DNA of 64,000 nt from Bolinopsis microptera (GCF_026151205.1 NC_087075.1:14151628-14215627); one strand, 5' to 3'; positions 21,873 to 43,194 are shown, counted from the first letter of the stretch. Translations and numbers: made by a program. Notes: generated from the letters alone by a model not told the origin.

Positions 21873-21880
21873 TATATAAA
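21873..21880 (+). promoter_or_regulatory. TATA box of the acidic-repeat secreted-protein gene
   Basis: TATATAAA lies 71 bp before the chosen ATG at 21944. Transcription starting about 30 bp downstream would give a 5' leader of about 40 nt. The spacing is normal for an animal core promoter. Confidence 0.6.
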
Positions 21881-21943
21881 TAATATCCAAACTACGGGAG
21901 GGATGTAATTAGAGAAGGTTTGTCAGACCCACAGGAATTTAGA

Positions 21944-24336
21944 ATGTTGCTTGATATTTCGTTGAGTTTGTTTGCGCTCCTCTGTCTTTGTGAGAGTGGT
22001 CATTATACCCTCGAGAATAAGACAGGTGATGGCAGTCTTGGAGCTGATGGCAGCCTCGGGAATATGGTGTTTCCGGAGGGAGCAGGTCTGGAGAGCTTGT
22101 CACTGATTATTGAACGGGCAAATCAATCCTTCATTAGGATGAAATCCATATCTACTGAGGCGGACAAAGCTGCCTCAGAAATGGAAGAGCTGATTAATAT
22201 CCTGCAGAAATTCCGTGTTAAGGATGGAAGTACCGGTGTAGCTACTCCTACAGAGTCTGATTATCCTTCAACACAGTTACCCCCTGAGGAAGATGTTACC
22301 TCTTCAGGACAACTTCCTGAGTCGACTACAGATGAATCAGAAGAGGAAGCAGAGGATGAAAACTATTCAGAGTCTGATTATCCTTCAACCCAGCTACCCC
22401 TTGAAGAAGATGTTAGCTCTTCAGTGCAACTTCCTGAGTCAACTACAGATGAATCAGAAGAGGAAGCAGAGGATGAAAATAATGGAGAGTCTGATTATCC
22501 TTCAACCCAGCTACCCCTTGAAGAAGATGTTAGCTCTTCAGGGCAACTTCCTGAGTCGACTACAGATGAATCAGAAGAGGAAGCAGAGGATGAAAATAAT
22601 GGAGAGTCTGATTATCCTTCAACCCAGCTACCCCTTGAAGAAGATGTTAGCTCTTCAGTGCAACTTCCTGAGTCGACTACAGATGAATCAGAAGAGGAAG
22701 CTGAGGATGAAAATTATTCAGAGTCTGATTATCCTTCAACCCAGCTACCCCTTGAAGAAGATATTACCTCTTCAGGACAACTTCCTGAGTCGACTACAGA
22801 TGAATCAGAAGAGGAAGCAGAGGATGAAAATGATGGAGAATCTGATTATCCTTCAACCCAGCTACCCCCTGAGGAAGATGTTAGCTCTTCAGGGCAACTT
22901 CCTGAGTCGACTACAGATGAATCAGAAGAGGAAGCAGAGGATGAAAATAATGGAGAGTCTGATTATCCTTCAACCCAGCTACCCCTTGAAGAAGATGTTA
23001 GCTCTTCAGTGCAACTTCCTGAGTCGACTACAGATGAATCAGAAGAGGAAGCAGAGGATACAAATTATTCAGAGTCTGATTATCCTTCAACCCAGCTACC
23101 CCTTGAAGAAGATATTACCTCTTCAGGACAACTTCCTGAGTCGACTACAGATGAATCAGAAGAGGAAGCTGAGGATGGAACCCCCTACACAACCCGCCCC
23201 GAAGGATCAACCGAACCGCTAACTGTGTTCCCAGAAGCGGATGATCAAGCGCTACCGTTTAACTGCCATTATAATTTTACCAGCCAACAAATCCCCGGAA
23301 ATCCTAAATCAACTTGTGCTACTTGGTTGTTAGATAACTATCATAAACATAAAGAGGGTTGGAGATCTTGTCACGATGCTGATTATCATCGTTATGATGA
23401 AAGTGGGTTGTTTGAAAAAAGTAAGTTACTTTTTTAGTTGTTATGAATGTTATCTACCTTCATTTTTTTTGGATTTGCGTTTGAAAATTGTTATGTTCAT
23501 GGAAATATTAGTTTAAAACATGGACATAAGATTGAGTATATAAAATAAAAGCTTAGTGATCGATTCCTCCTTCAGTACTTGTTTCAAATAATTTAAAATA
23601 TTTCAAATTTTTTTAAACGATCTAATTTTGAAATTATTTCAGCAACGTGTTCCGACTACACCAGTCAATGTGGAAGTGATCAGACGGACAAGGCATGCTG
23701 TGCAATGGTGTTATGTGAGATTCAAAGAGTTACCTTTTTTTATCAAGGGCCCAATAAAAAAATAGAAGAAGCTGAGGAAGACGAGGAGGGAACTGAACCT
23801 GAGGAGGGACCCCATGATTTAGCTACGGGTGCTTGCCAGGATCGATATCATCATAATCTTGATAACGCCTGCGTCAAATGGATGTTTGAACACTATCATT
23901 TGGTCAAGACTCGGTTTCGTTGGCAGAGGTGCTCGGAGTTTGACTACAGTAAACATAGTAAAAGTAAGTTACAAGAATACTGTTTTAAACACGTAGTAAA
24001 GCTTTGTAATTAGAATGAAAATGTGATTAAGTTAAGTCGTTAAAAGTTTAAGGACATTAACAACTTTGTTTAAATCTTTAATTCAATTTCTGGCTTGTCT
24101 GTAACCTTCTTGATATTGTTTGTACTGGGGTTTCACTACGTTACGTCTGAATTTCAGCTTGCTCCTCAGCTCTAAAAACTGTGTTTAACATTTTTCTCTT
24201 CTCAGAGGGGTGCGGTAAGCTGAAAAGACAGTGCGAAAAAGCTGAAGCGAAGAAGCAGAGCTCTGCAAACGAACTCTGCTGTGCGTCCATAAACTGCTAC
24301 GGTAGGAGGAGGCATTTTCTGAGACTGAGCGGTTGA
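21944..24336 (+). CDS. Secreted acidic-repeat protein with two eight-cysteine domains (3 exons)
   Basis: Model: exons 21944-23420, 23643-23963 and 24206-24336 (642 aa), both introns phase 1, donors GTAAGT, acceptors TTTCAG and TCTCAG. I chose the ATG at 21944 because it opens a clean signal peptide (MLLDISLSLFALLCLC); the frame is open a little further upstream without an ATG. Residues 60-90 are helical. Residues 104-415 are eight 39-aa repeats rich in Asp, Glu, Ser and Thr (SDYPSTQLP, SEEEAEDE), likely glycosylated and extended. Two copies follow of a domain with eight cysteines (about 439-516 and 555-629), ordered C, C, C, [intron], C, C, CC, C, and separated by an acidic linker (KKIEEAEEDEEG). 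The intron cuts both copies at the same place, so they arose by duplicating an exon pair. I do not recognise the domain. Secretion is inferred from the signal peptide and lack of a membrane segment. AATAAA at 24523 could end the transcript. Confidence 0.78.
22254..23178 (+). repeat. 117-bp coding tandem repeat, 8 copies
   Basis: Each unit encodes 39 residues. Variants at three sites (V/ITSSG, VSSSG, VSSSV; tails NYS, NNG, NDG) recur with a period of three units: copies 3-5 match 6-8 better than their neighbours, which indicates a higher-order duplication. The frame is kept in every copy. A second open frame through the array (22293-23222) is a by-product of the repeat length being divisible by three. 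Confidence 0.92.
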
Positions 24337-24362
24337 AGAACTTGATAACTCGTGACGGCATC

Positions 24363-24450
24363 ACATTTCATATGACGTCATATCTTTTCACCTGACGTCA
24401 TATCTCATCACGTGACGTCACTTCTATTCACATGACCTCATCACACCCAT
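24363..24450. repeat. Four spaced TGACGTCA-type palindromes
   Basis: ATGACGTCATAT, CTGACGTCATAT, GTGACGTCACTT and ATGACCTCATCA follow each other at about 22-bp spacing in the 3' region of the preceding gene. TGACGTCA is the CREB/ATF site, but a decayed short tandem repeat is the simpler explanation. Confidence 0.55.
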
Positions 24451-24539
24451 ATGGACATTATTGTGGACGATAAAAAGATTTGGGATTTTTATATTTTGTT
24501 GTCGAATGTTGAGGAAGCAGAAAATAAACTTGAGAGGGC

Positions 24540-25930
24540 TCTGATATCAAATGATTGTCAAATCAATTAGCTGATTCCCTGGTTTATCTTATAATTAAAA
24601 CGGACATGAATTGTGAATGGACACATTTGGCAGATTTAACTGTTATCATTATCTTTAGCCAGCCGGCCTTTACTCCTTCCTCTTCTCATTTTCTGGACAG
24701 CCGAACTGGTAATTCATAATCTGGAGATAATATTATTTATAGACTTATTATTATAGAATGTTAACATAATATAATACCCTGTTACAAACTTATTGTTTTT
24801 ATCTTCTCGAAGTTTCTCTTTATAGGGTAGCTCAATTTCAGTATTACATACTTTTCACAGTTGACTCGTTAGGATTCATGTGAGAGTATTTCATCTGTTA
24901 TCTCGAACTTTTAACATTTTGTTAAATGAAATAATTATCAGTTTTAAATGTAACAGCTCGCAAACTGCAATGTTTTCCCAATTCTGCAGTAAATTTTACG
25001 GTGTCGATATGTCTTTCACGATGGTTCATTGCAGGTGAACATTGTGTCCTTATTAGATTTAAGCTTCAGGAATAAAATATGAGATAAATAACGTTGTTCG
25101 TTAATTTAATTACCAATTGAGCCGAGGTTGTATTTTTAGAAAAACACTGACTGAACGGTACGCCTTGTTTGGAGTGCTGGTAATTTGTGTTCTTGAATCA
25201 TGAGTTTAAATTAATCAAACTTTAATTATTGTTCAGATCTTTATGTATTGTATATTTATCCGCGGATGTATACGCTGTTTCTGATTTAATGTGAAAAACG
25301 CGATTATTATTCATGAAAGACGTAAATATATGATAAAAGTGCAGCATTTTAGAAATCAAATTATCCATCAACCTCAAACATAAAATTTCATGGATATTGT
25401 CAATCCTCTAAAACGTACTCCGAATTGTAATAATATTTTACCACACGTTTTAATGGAAAACACATACATTCGGAAGGCCCACTGATAAAAATGCTACAGA
25501 ACGAAATTAACGTGAACTATAAATTAGCTCAACTTTATACTATAACGTACTTACAACTAAACATATTAACAGAATCCAATTTTTGGAACGCTTATTAGGT
25601 ACACTGCAATCGGGTTGGGGCTTATTGCGCTGTCGGACCGGAAACATCCGGCCATCCGGGTATCGATCAATATCATGTTTCCGGAATTTGCCGAATGTTT
25701 ATGAACCGGGAACGGTTGTTGAGAGAAAAAGGAAATTAAGACTGCCAGAAATCGACGTAGATTTTCCTTTTCCTTCCTGGCCTCAACTATAATTAGTATT
25801 ACATATTAAAATTATAAAAATACAAGTTGTCTTATCAGTTAATTGCTTTTGCGTCGGTTTAAACAGCTCTCACTGTGTAGCAGATAATATACTCGTGTAT
25901 ATTAAACTGGCCCTGCGTGTACATTGTACA
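24540..25930. other. AT-rich spacer, no gene seen
   Basis: No convincing coding sequence. A 69-codon frame at 25583-25792 lacks an ATG start and has no recognisable domain; it may be leader sequence of the LINE fragment that follows. Confidence 0.45.
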
Positions 25931-25932
25931 TC

Positions 25933-26828
25933 ATGGTTAACAAATACTTGGAGAATCTTGACAATGAAATAGCGTTGAATTACTCTACACTCAAATTCAG
26001 ATCAATGTATGCTGAACAGATTTTGGGTGCTCAGATTATGCTACTCAACGATATGCGTCAAGCGGCAGGTGTTCAGAAATCCAATGTGTTACGTAAAGAA
26101 ACGCTCAACAAGCCTCAGATCACCAAGGCTACGCTGTGTGATTGGATGGAAACTTTTATCGACATTCTCGACAGTTATTGTTCACCGCTGTTGTTTTCAG
26201 CCACCAAACTACAAGATGAAATCGACCAACTGAAGGACGAAAAGATTGCAGATCAGAACACTGTGATTAAACTGCAAGGACAATTGCTTGAGAAGAAAAG
26301 TGAAGATTTGACCTCTGTTCAGACGACAGTGAAAAGCGAACTCAAAGCCTGGTCGTCAGTTGTGAAGAATTCATGCAGCAAGGCGCTAGCGCCTAAGAAA
26401 ATGAAAGCTGCTCTGAAACGTGCCTCCGAGGAAGAGGATCGTAGTCAAAATCTGGTCATCTACGGTCTACCAGAAAAGAGTGAAGAAATCCTGGAAAAGA
26501 GAGTGCTTGAGGTACTAGAAAACATAGATGAGAAACCTCGAATCGTTTCTTGCTGTAGGATGGGGAGAACTGTATCAGATGGAGGACCAGCCGTTAAACC
26601 TATCAAGTTCACTCTCAGCGCCTCAGATCATGTGCGGCAAGTGTTGAGCAAAGCGAGAAAACTAAGAGAAGTGGAGGGGTATGACTCAGTATCAGCCCCG
26701 ACCGATCAGCCGAGCAGAGAGCTGCCTTCAGGAAGTTAGTTCTTGAAGTTAAGCAGAAACGGGAATTGGAGCCTCAGCGAGTTCATGTTATAAGGAACAA
26801 TAAGATCGTAAGCTCCGAGAAGGACTGA
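25933..26828 (+). pseudogene. LINE ORF1-like protein, frameshifted remnant
   Basis: ATG at 25933. The first 90 residues are unrecognised. A coiled coil (KLQDEIDQLKDEK...KLQGQLLEKK, about 97-130) follows, then EEEDRSQNLVIYGLPE, EKRVLEVLENIDEKPRI and RMGRT. These are typical of the RNA-binding ORF1 of non-LTR retrotransposons in invertebrates. One base is missing near 26697, and the expected C-terminus (AEQRAAFRKLV...) continues one frame over to a stop at 26826-26828. No reverse transcriptase follows, so this is an orphan fragment. The clade cannot be told from ORF1 alone. Confidence 0.7.
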
Positions 26829-27294
26829 TGGGATATGATTTTTTATCAACATATTATTTGATTGATTTTCATTTACCAGGGACTAGGCTTGTGCGGTGTG
26901 GTTTCGACTACAATTTTACTGCGTTCTGGTTTCCCTTTGAAATTTACATACATCTGTCCTTTAGAGATCGCTATCAGTTATATTTTGATTTTATTTTGCG
27001 CCACATGTTATATTGTATGTAAATTTTGAAAAGATTTTCATAAAAAATACGGAAATGTAATATTTTTCGTTTAATTTATCAAGGAAAAATATTCTGATTC
27101 AAATGAACAGAAGGATTTCCGCATTCTGCCGTATAATAATATGACCTAATTACAAATGGGATGTCCCCAGGTCAGTCCATTAACATTGGACAAAGATAAT
27201 GTTGATGGGTATTGGGTATGAAACAGAATATGTTACTGGAATGGCACAACTATCGATAAAATAATTTGGAATCTTAGCTTTAAGTTAAAGTTAC
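26829..27294. other. AT-rich spacer, no gene seen
   Basis: A 64-codon aromatic-rich frame (26828-27022) has no recognisable domain and is probably chance. Confidence 0.45.
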
Positions 27295-27537
27295 GTTATC
27301 GGACGTTATCCGACCAGATAAAACTTTGAACGGACATAACTTTGAACGAACATTAAAATGAACGCTTGAAGACATGTATTTAATTTAACTATTATTTATA
27401 CATATAGGTATATATGCCTATATAGATTTATTATAGGTATATATACCTTTTCTGACTTTACTTGAACGGACTTAACAATGAACGCTAGGGCCTCCAGCGT
27501 CCAATAAATGTCCGTTCAAATAAAGTCCGGTAAGGTA
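27295..27537. repeat. MITE-like element with GAACGGACATT motifs
   Basis: Inverted ends share TTTGAACGGACAT and ATGAACGCTA..: TTTGAACGGACATAAC on the left, and AATGAACGCTAGGGCC with TGTCCGTTCAAATAAAGTCC on the right. The middle has paired TAGGTATATA repeats. Related pieces lie at 36495-36590, 55405-55440 and 58388-58432, so this is a dispersed family. Confidence 0.5.
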
Positions 27538-27690
27538 TTATACATTACAAATTAATTAAATTACTGGACGGTCCTTGCACGGTTATTATAATTATGTATA
27601 ATCCGGTCAAGGAGTCGAGTCACTTTCTTGGACCAGTCAAGTAATCAGTTTTAATTCAAATAATTTTAAAGTTGGTCCAGCACAAGTTCC

Positions 27691-36962
<9,272 letters not shown>

Positions 36963-36999
36963 CGAGCTATCGTATAAGTAATGAATCCTCCTATACACG

Positions 37000-38329
37000 A
37001 AAACATAAATTAACGATCAGAAAAAGAGTAAAATTCAATTCACGATGGTAGCAGGTAGTACTACTGCTATAAGTGCATTCAATGCAATATTAAGCAAAAT
37101 AACAAAAAGTTTACTTTGTCAGGCAGCCACCTCGAATGCTAGCTTTTGTACAATCACGAAAAGTTGCCCGCTAAATTTAGAGCCCCCTAGCTCTGTTGTC
37201 GCTCGAACGTGACCAACGAGCGCACAGCAACAGATCATGCGGCAGTCACGTGTTAGTGCAAGCCAATGAGCGCGTAGTCACGTACTGTTAGTCATAGTGC
37301 AAGCCAATGAGCGCACATAGCTTTATCATTGGACACAAGCATCGGTAAAGTTTACCGATGCTTGTGTCCAATGATATTCGGTTTTCTTGTTTACAGGTCA
37401 CATGACTGATGAGCGTGTTCTTAACGCCCGATTCCCTACTTTGTTCTTTAAGACCTTATATGCTCATTGTTCAGGCACGAGAATGAAAACAATTTGTCCG
37501 TTTCCATTGAAAACATATAACATTCAAGCACGGTAGTCAGTACTCAGGTTAACATTTTGACACGAAGTGATACTGATATCATTACACTCTCATTATAACA
37601 GTTATTTTATATAATAAGCTATCATCATGATACAAATATCGTGCCAAGGTTTCTTCTAAGACATGCTACAGAATAGCAAAGCCTGCTTGAAGTGGAGCTT
37701 TACCCATAGTTGAAATTCAACATCTAGCGCTAAATGAGCACTATTTGACGCTAATTAGCGATAACAGATAACTCACTGAGGGTGATATTGAGCTGAGTTG
37801 GAGCTCATGATTTCTTTTAAAAAATTTGTGGCAACTTTGCTAGATAACAAGTTTTGAAGAGTATGTAGAGAACAAAATACCAGCAGATGAGATTGCCAAT
37901 AAAAGGAGGAGACAAATGAGAGAAGGCATTACGAGAATAGAAGACAGAAATATGACATTTGATTTTACTGAATTGTATTCCACTATGCTTATCTTTTTTG
38001 AGCGCATCCATCATCTGAACGAACCTTATGTTCAAGGTTATAAATATAACGTTATATCTATCATCTCCAGTATTGCATTATATGCAGTTTTGTAAAGATT
38101 TTTCTGGTGCCCCCTTAGTATATAGTAAATTTTGACCAATTCCTAATAGTAATTATTCCTTTCGAGTGATTATATTAATAGAAAGTGATCGATTTATTGT
38201 AAGATTATTGTACGTCTTTTGTTTTTCAGAATCCATGGCATCGAAATCTTATATTGGATTCATCGAACATAAAGAAAAATTAGAATACAACTCTTATAAC
38301 TTTATAAGAAAACTAAGCATTCTTTGACT
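37000..38329. other. Upstream spacer with a perfect palindrome, no gene seen
   Basis: Contains two near copies of AGTGCAAGCCAATGAGCGC (near 37256 and 37298) and the palindrome at 37324-37376. A possible minus-strand 72-codon frame at 37817-38035 has no recognisable domain. Confidence 0.5.
37324..37376. repeat. 53-bp perfect palindrome (26-bp arms, 1-nt centre)
   Basis: TATCATTGGACACAAGCATC and the following six bases are mirrored exactly on the other strand around the G at 37350. It could extrude a cruciform. No repeat family was recognised. Confidence 0.92.
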
Positions 38330-38413
38330 TACCTGGGGACCTCAGGAGTTTATGTTCATAAACGATTGAAGATAATATGGCCGAATGACCGGCCGATCAG
38401 CGCTATCCAGTAA
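38330..38413 (+). repeat. Short hairpin repeat R2, diverged copy
   Basis: Shares TACCTGGGGACC.CAGG, TATGTTCATAAAC, GGC.GAATGACCGGC and ATCCAGTAA in order with the copies at 8773 and 9054, about 29 kb away. Confidence 0.55.
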
Positions 38414-38789
38414 ATTACTATAAGTATAAGTATAACTTGTATTCTTTGACTCGTCCGCATCCAAACTTAACCTTAAATTGGACGTAACCTAACCGGCCAC
38501 ATTTGCTAGATTGTGATTTACACCCCATCCCATCTAATTGACCTCACTTATTGGTCACTTCTCAAAAACTCTGTCAAAACTTTGAAATTTCGGCCCCTAA
38601 AGAAACGGTAGAAGAGGTTCTATTTAAAACATTTTTCAAACTGTCTCCTTTTATATTTTGATGGTTTTCCGTTTCTCCAAGTTTTCTGCAGAATTGTAAA
38701 CTCAATATAAATACTTTTTTGCGTAAAATAGCCAACATCCTTCTGTGGGATAATTTCCCCAAGCTCTGCCTTAAATCGAGTGGACTAAA

Positions 38790-39884
38790 CTGTTATATTC
38801 TAGCTCTGATTGCTGAGTACTGCAGTTTGATTTGACTAAGCCTTGAGATGGCATTGGGACTGATTAATGTGATCAATGTCATAATAAATTTTAATGCAAC
38901 AATTATCGTGACCAGTATGAATCTATAGGATTTCTGATGACTTAAAAATTCTTCTATGAAGAAAGATAAGACTATAACATAAGCGTGGTGCTCTAACAGA
39001 GAGTTAAGATGCACTAAAGTACAGACAGGGCAGATACCCACAAATATGTATTCCTGATAATATCAAGGTACAGGTTAACTTCCAGCTGAGATAACCATGT
39101 GGTTTCCTGCAACAAATCACAAACTGACTGTCTACAAGTTCGTTACAGCGTACTGGCTAACAGGTACCACAGCAATAAAAGTTAGTAGTAGTCCCCCAGG
39201 CTAAGTACTGACTTGGGGGACTATTTCACTTTTCTCAACGCCACAATTATTCACAATACTACTGTGTTAACATCTTTACTGGCGTGTGGTGATTTTAAGG
39301 GAGTGTACAAGTACAAGCAGTTGACCAACAAACTAGAAAAAAAATTTGGCGGCCAAATTTTTAAAAGGCCTTACTCAAAATTCTGTCCCAAAACTTAAGG
39401 TCATAAAACAATTCTACGTTGATTCTGAAAATTTCATGAAAAAATATTGAAACCCTATTGAGTTCTATTATTTTGAGCGGAGTCAGAGATATGGGCGATT
39501 TTGTTCATTTTTTGCGATTATTTGAACACAGAATCCACAGTTATAGGTAGATATTGAGCTGACAATCATAGAGAATGTGTAGTTTAGACTTACCTTTCAT
39601 ATAAAGTTGGTTTCATTAAAAATATTGATATTTGACCAATTTATGGGCCAAATTCGATCAAATTACTAATTTGATCGAATTTAATTAGGTGCGTATGCCC
39701 AAATATGGTCATATGGTTTTGGGCACGTTCAGGATATTTGGCTAAATTAGGCCTAATTTGGACCAAATATGGGTGTGGCTGCCCTGCGGGCACCGTTAGG
39801 CGGTTGGGGTCCGGGACCCCCTCAAAAGTTTGGTCACAAGTCCTAGTTTTATTGGTCAATTGCTATCTCGAAACCAAGTTTCAC

Positions 39885-39920
<36 letters not shown>

Positions 39921-40380
39921 TTAAGCTCGAAAATATCATAATTTAGATGGTCGTAGTTCATACTGATGCAGTACAGCAATTCGTTTTCAATGATTATAAT
40001 TAATATCAAAGATTTCGTTGCTGTAGTCATGCGCGTGTTATATGAAATTGTTGTAAGTTTTGAACTCAGTAAAAATATCCATATTGCAAAAGATTCCTTG
40101 ATTGTCATCGAATCTGACAGATTCATGATCATGGCACTCCTTTACAAAGTAACAAATTATGATTTAAGACGTCTCACAAACTTAACATTTTGATGTTAAT
40201 ACTAAACAGTATAAATTATTCAATCTATAGACTACATTTTATAATATATATGTTTAACGTGTCCGGATCACGGACCAGTGCCGGAACAAGAGACCTTAGT
40301 ATCCTATCCTCTAATTTTACTATTAAACTATTACAATGCTACTGATCAAGAAGAATAATCTGCAGGGAGGTGCCCAAAAT
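38790..40380. repeat. Duplicated region upstream of the lectin gene, copy 1
   Basis: Two blocks, about 38820-39310 and 39930-40345, match 43240-43690 and 43965-45105 in the same order and orientation (for example GACTATAACATAAGCGTGGTGC; GACAGATTCATGATC). Copy 1 has extra material between the blocks (39310-39930), including a poly-C run. Confidence 0.75.
39889..39920. repeat. Poly-C run, about 32 nt
   Basis: An uninterrupted C run. Frames that read it as poly-Pro or poly-Gly are artefacts. Confidence 0.95.
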
Positions 40381-40540
40381 CACGCAATGTCCACGCGTTA
40401 CTCCCTACTTCTAACTTTCACGCGTTACTCTCAACTCCTAACTTCCTAAGACTGTGACTCCATTACTTAAAAGATCTGACTAGCTGTCCAGATCAGTCGG
40501 CCAGTAATATTTATTAAATCGATATCTCAACCGAGTCACT

Positions 40541-42081
40541 ATGTTACGTTTTATCCTCTCTGTATTATCGGTATTTGTTGCCTGTCCAGGGTTTACTACC
40601 GCAGCCAGCGACACCAAGAGCGATAAAGCTCTTAAATTTGCTTATGATCAAAATGCTTACATATCTTACAGTCCCAAAGTTAACTCACTGGCAGAAAAGT
40701 TTTCTGTTTGTGTGTGGGTCCGCAAGTTCCAATCTGGAAATACTCCTATAGCGTTCGCGTATAATGGTTGGGAACTAGCGTTGGGAGACAGTGGCTACTA
40801 CAACATGCTGTTCAGTACCCAAATTAATCTGGCCAGCAAGTTCCCCACTGACAATACTTGGTATCTGTACTGCTCAACCTGGAGCCTAGCTTCTAGAACC
40901 TTCCGTGTGTACGTGAACGGGCAACAAGTAGGGACCAGGACAACAACCTCCGGGAGAAGGCTGCAGACAGGCGGAACATTAACCTTGGGGAATTATGGAA
41001 CAAATAACGGGCACCATTTTGGAGGCATGCTTTTTAACTTTAATATGTACTCTAAAGAACTGACGGCTACAGAAGTAGCTGCCCTGTCTTCAGGTGGATT
41101 TTGTGCAGAGATTCCTGAGCAGTTGGAAGAGTACCGGGTAATAAAGTGGGAAGACATTCTCAAACTGAGCAGATCTGGTACTGTGTTGGATATAGACACC
41201 AGATGTGCTGCATTTGTTGAACTACCAATAACTCGGAAAAAGCTGGAATTGGCCGTGAGAGAAAAAAGTTCTCTGGAACTATCCTTAAACAAAACGAGGA
41301 CAGATCTACTCGAAGTTCAAGAACGCTTCAACTCTACCCAGGAGGAACTAGTTGGGGTACAAGAACGCTTCAACTCTACCCATGAGGAGTTAGTTGGGGT
41401 CAGGAGGGAGCTTGGAGCAACAGAGGGGGATTTAAATGAAACGAAGAGCGACCTTCAAGAAACAAAGTTGGAACTTAGGAATCTCACGGAGTCTAAATGT
41501 GCGCTAAAGAAAGGGAATTTGACAAAGTGGGATATGTTCTATTCGCCCGAGTACTATAATAAAACCTTCACTCACACTCTCTACCAACAACTCACCTCGA
41601 CATGGGATTCAATTAGCAGTAAGATGCAATTAATATTTACATAAATTAGTCAACGTTTTTTCATATTTTGTTGCAATTGAAATGAAATTCGTATTAAGGA
41701 AATTTATTTTGCATGCTTGATACTAATAAACCAGTAACATACATATTTGTCCATTTCGTTTGATAAAACTTTATTATTACAGTTTACGAGTACAATTAGT
41801 AAGACAACTAGAGCACAATAATAGTAATCAAAATTTACAACCACTCAATACGACATATGTATGTTCGATACCATAAAATTCTTGCAATTTATTTAACTCG
41901 ATCAAAATATCAACATATTTTAAACGAATTGATACCAGATCGACAGTACTGTTAGTAAACGAGTTTTAACTTCTCCTCTTATTCAGATCGACTGTTTGGG
42001 ATGACGATTACTGACAAGGTAATCGAGCTGATAAAAGATCTGGATGACGATCAGATCGATCACTGCGGAGAATTATCATAA
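40541..42081 (+). CDS. Secreted LamG/pentraxin-like lectin with coiled coil (2 exons)
   Basis: Exons 40541-41618 and 41987-42081 (390 aa). The donor GTAAGA and acceptor TCTCCTCTTATTCAG are strong, and the phase-1 join stays open to a stop at 42079-42081. Without splicing, the frame would end at 41644. Residues 1-22 are a signal peptide (MLRFILSVLSVFVACPGFTT). About 30-190 form a concanavalin-A-like LamG/pentraxin domain: VCVWVRKF, WELALGDSGYYN, WYLYCSTWS, RVYVNGQQVGT, TLTLGNYGTNNGHHFGGMLF, and ATEVAAL near the end. About 225-325 form a coiled coil that includes a tandem 14-residue repeat (VQERFNSTQEELVG / VQERFNSTHEELVG) and several N-x-S/T sites. Such proteins usually form trimers or larger oligomers that bind glycans or lipids outside the cell; that role is inferred. 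AATAAA at 42428 could end the transcript. Confidence 0.8.
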
Positions 42082-42433
42082 AGCCTTGCTACCAAGATTA
42101 TGTAAGTTACTCATCACACTTACTTATTGAATATTGTTTCAATTTCAAATGGCAAATCAAGCAGATTCAGTAGCTATCTTAAATTGAAATGTGTCGTTCG
42201 ACTTTTCACTTTTGTAACATAATTTCAAATCAGGTGCTACCGGAGAGGAAATACACTAAACTATGCTGACGCGTCACGCGAATGACAGCTGCATATACTG
42301 ACGTTGAGAACCTACCCTAATTGAGAACGAGACGAAGCGAAATTATCCCGACCTTCCAATGCTGATCAAAATCTACTTCAACAACGGAGATAAGTTTACG
42401 GATACCTTGTTATGGACATGAATTGCAAATAAA

Positions 42434-43194
42434 CTGGAAGCACACTGGACCCACTTAAAATTATCAATCTTAATTTTAAACAGTAAAACTTGGTTGTTGA
42501 TACCAAGTATAATTTGAAACATTTGATATTATCTATACAGTATGAGTATTTAAGAAGTAGTACCTATGACATGTAGTATTCGTTGATGGACGATGATTTT
42601 AAGGACGCTAGGAAATTACTTTCATTTGCTCATCTCCATTTAAAAAAAAAAAGAAAAAAAGTTTTATACTGCATTATTGCAACAAAGGATGCTGTAACTT
42701 TTATCACTATATTTTGGTAATCATGGTACTTAACTTTGGTTTGGCTCATGGCTGTTTAATTAGTCTGTTAAGATGAAACATACCAAATCAATGAATTAGA
42801 TTTAAAATGTTACCTTTAACCTTGCCTCATACATTATTAAAAGCATACTTGAATTATGTATAAGTGAATTTATTGTAAATTTGTTGTAATTGTATCGACA
42901 ATCTAATATGAACTCTGAAGTTATTGTATTGTACGTGAATATATCAATTCTTACCGGTATTAACTTAAATTTTAGTGATTTAAATCACAATCTCTAATTT
43001 GATGTTTCATTTCTAACTTTCTGCTTTGGTCATTGGACAGACATCCAGTCAAAATTTTGAATGCCAAAATATCAAACATTTCAAAAATAGAACATATGAT
43101 TGACTAGCGTACATTTTAATATCTGTCAACCAAATTATCACCAGGATAGATTGATAAATTCCTTGAACCAGTGGTGGTAGTAAGTCATACCAGA
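42434..43194. other. AT-rich spacer downstream of the lectin gene, no gene seen
   Basis: Includes a short A-rich run near 42642-42659. No coding sequence or repeat recognised. Confidence 0.5.

Noticed and set aside
22293-23222. A 309-codon second frame through the acidic-repeat gene
   Set aside because: The repeat unit is 117 bp, so one open unit makes the whole array open in that frame. The other frame has the signal peptide and spliced cysteine domains.
37401-37440. Hammerhead ribozyme core
   Set aside because: CTGATGAG is present, but the required GAAA after stem II is not; the other CTGATGA sites also fail.
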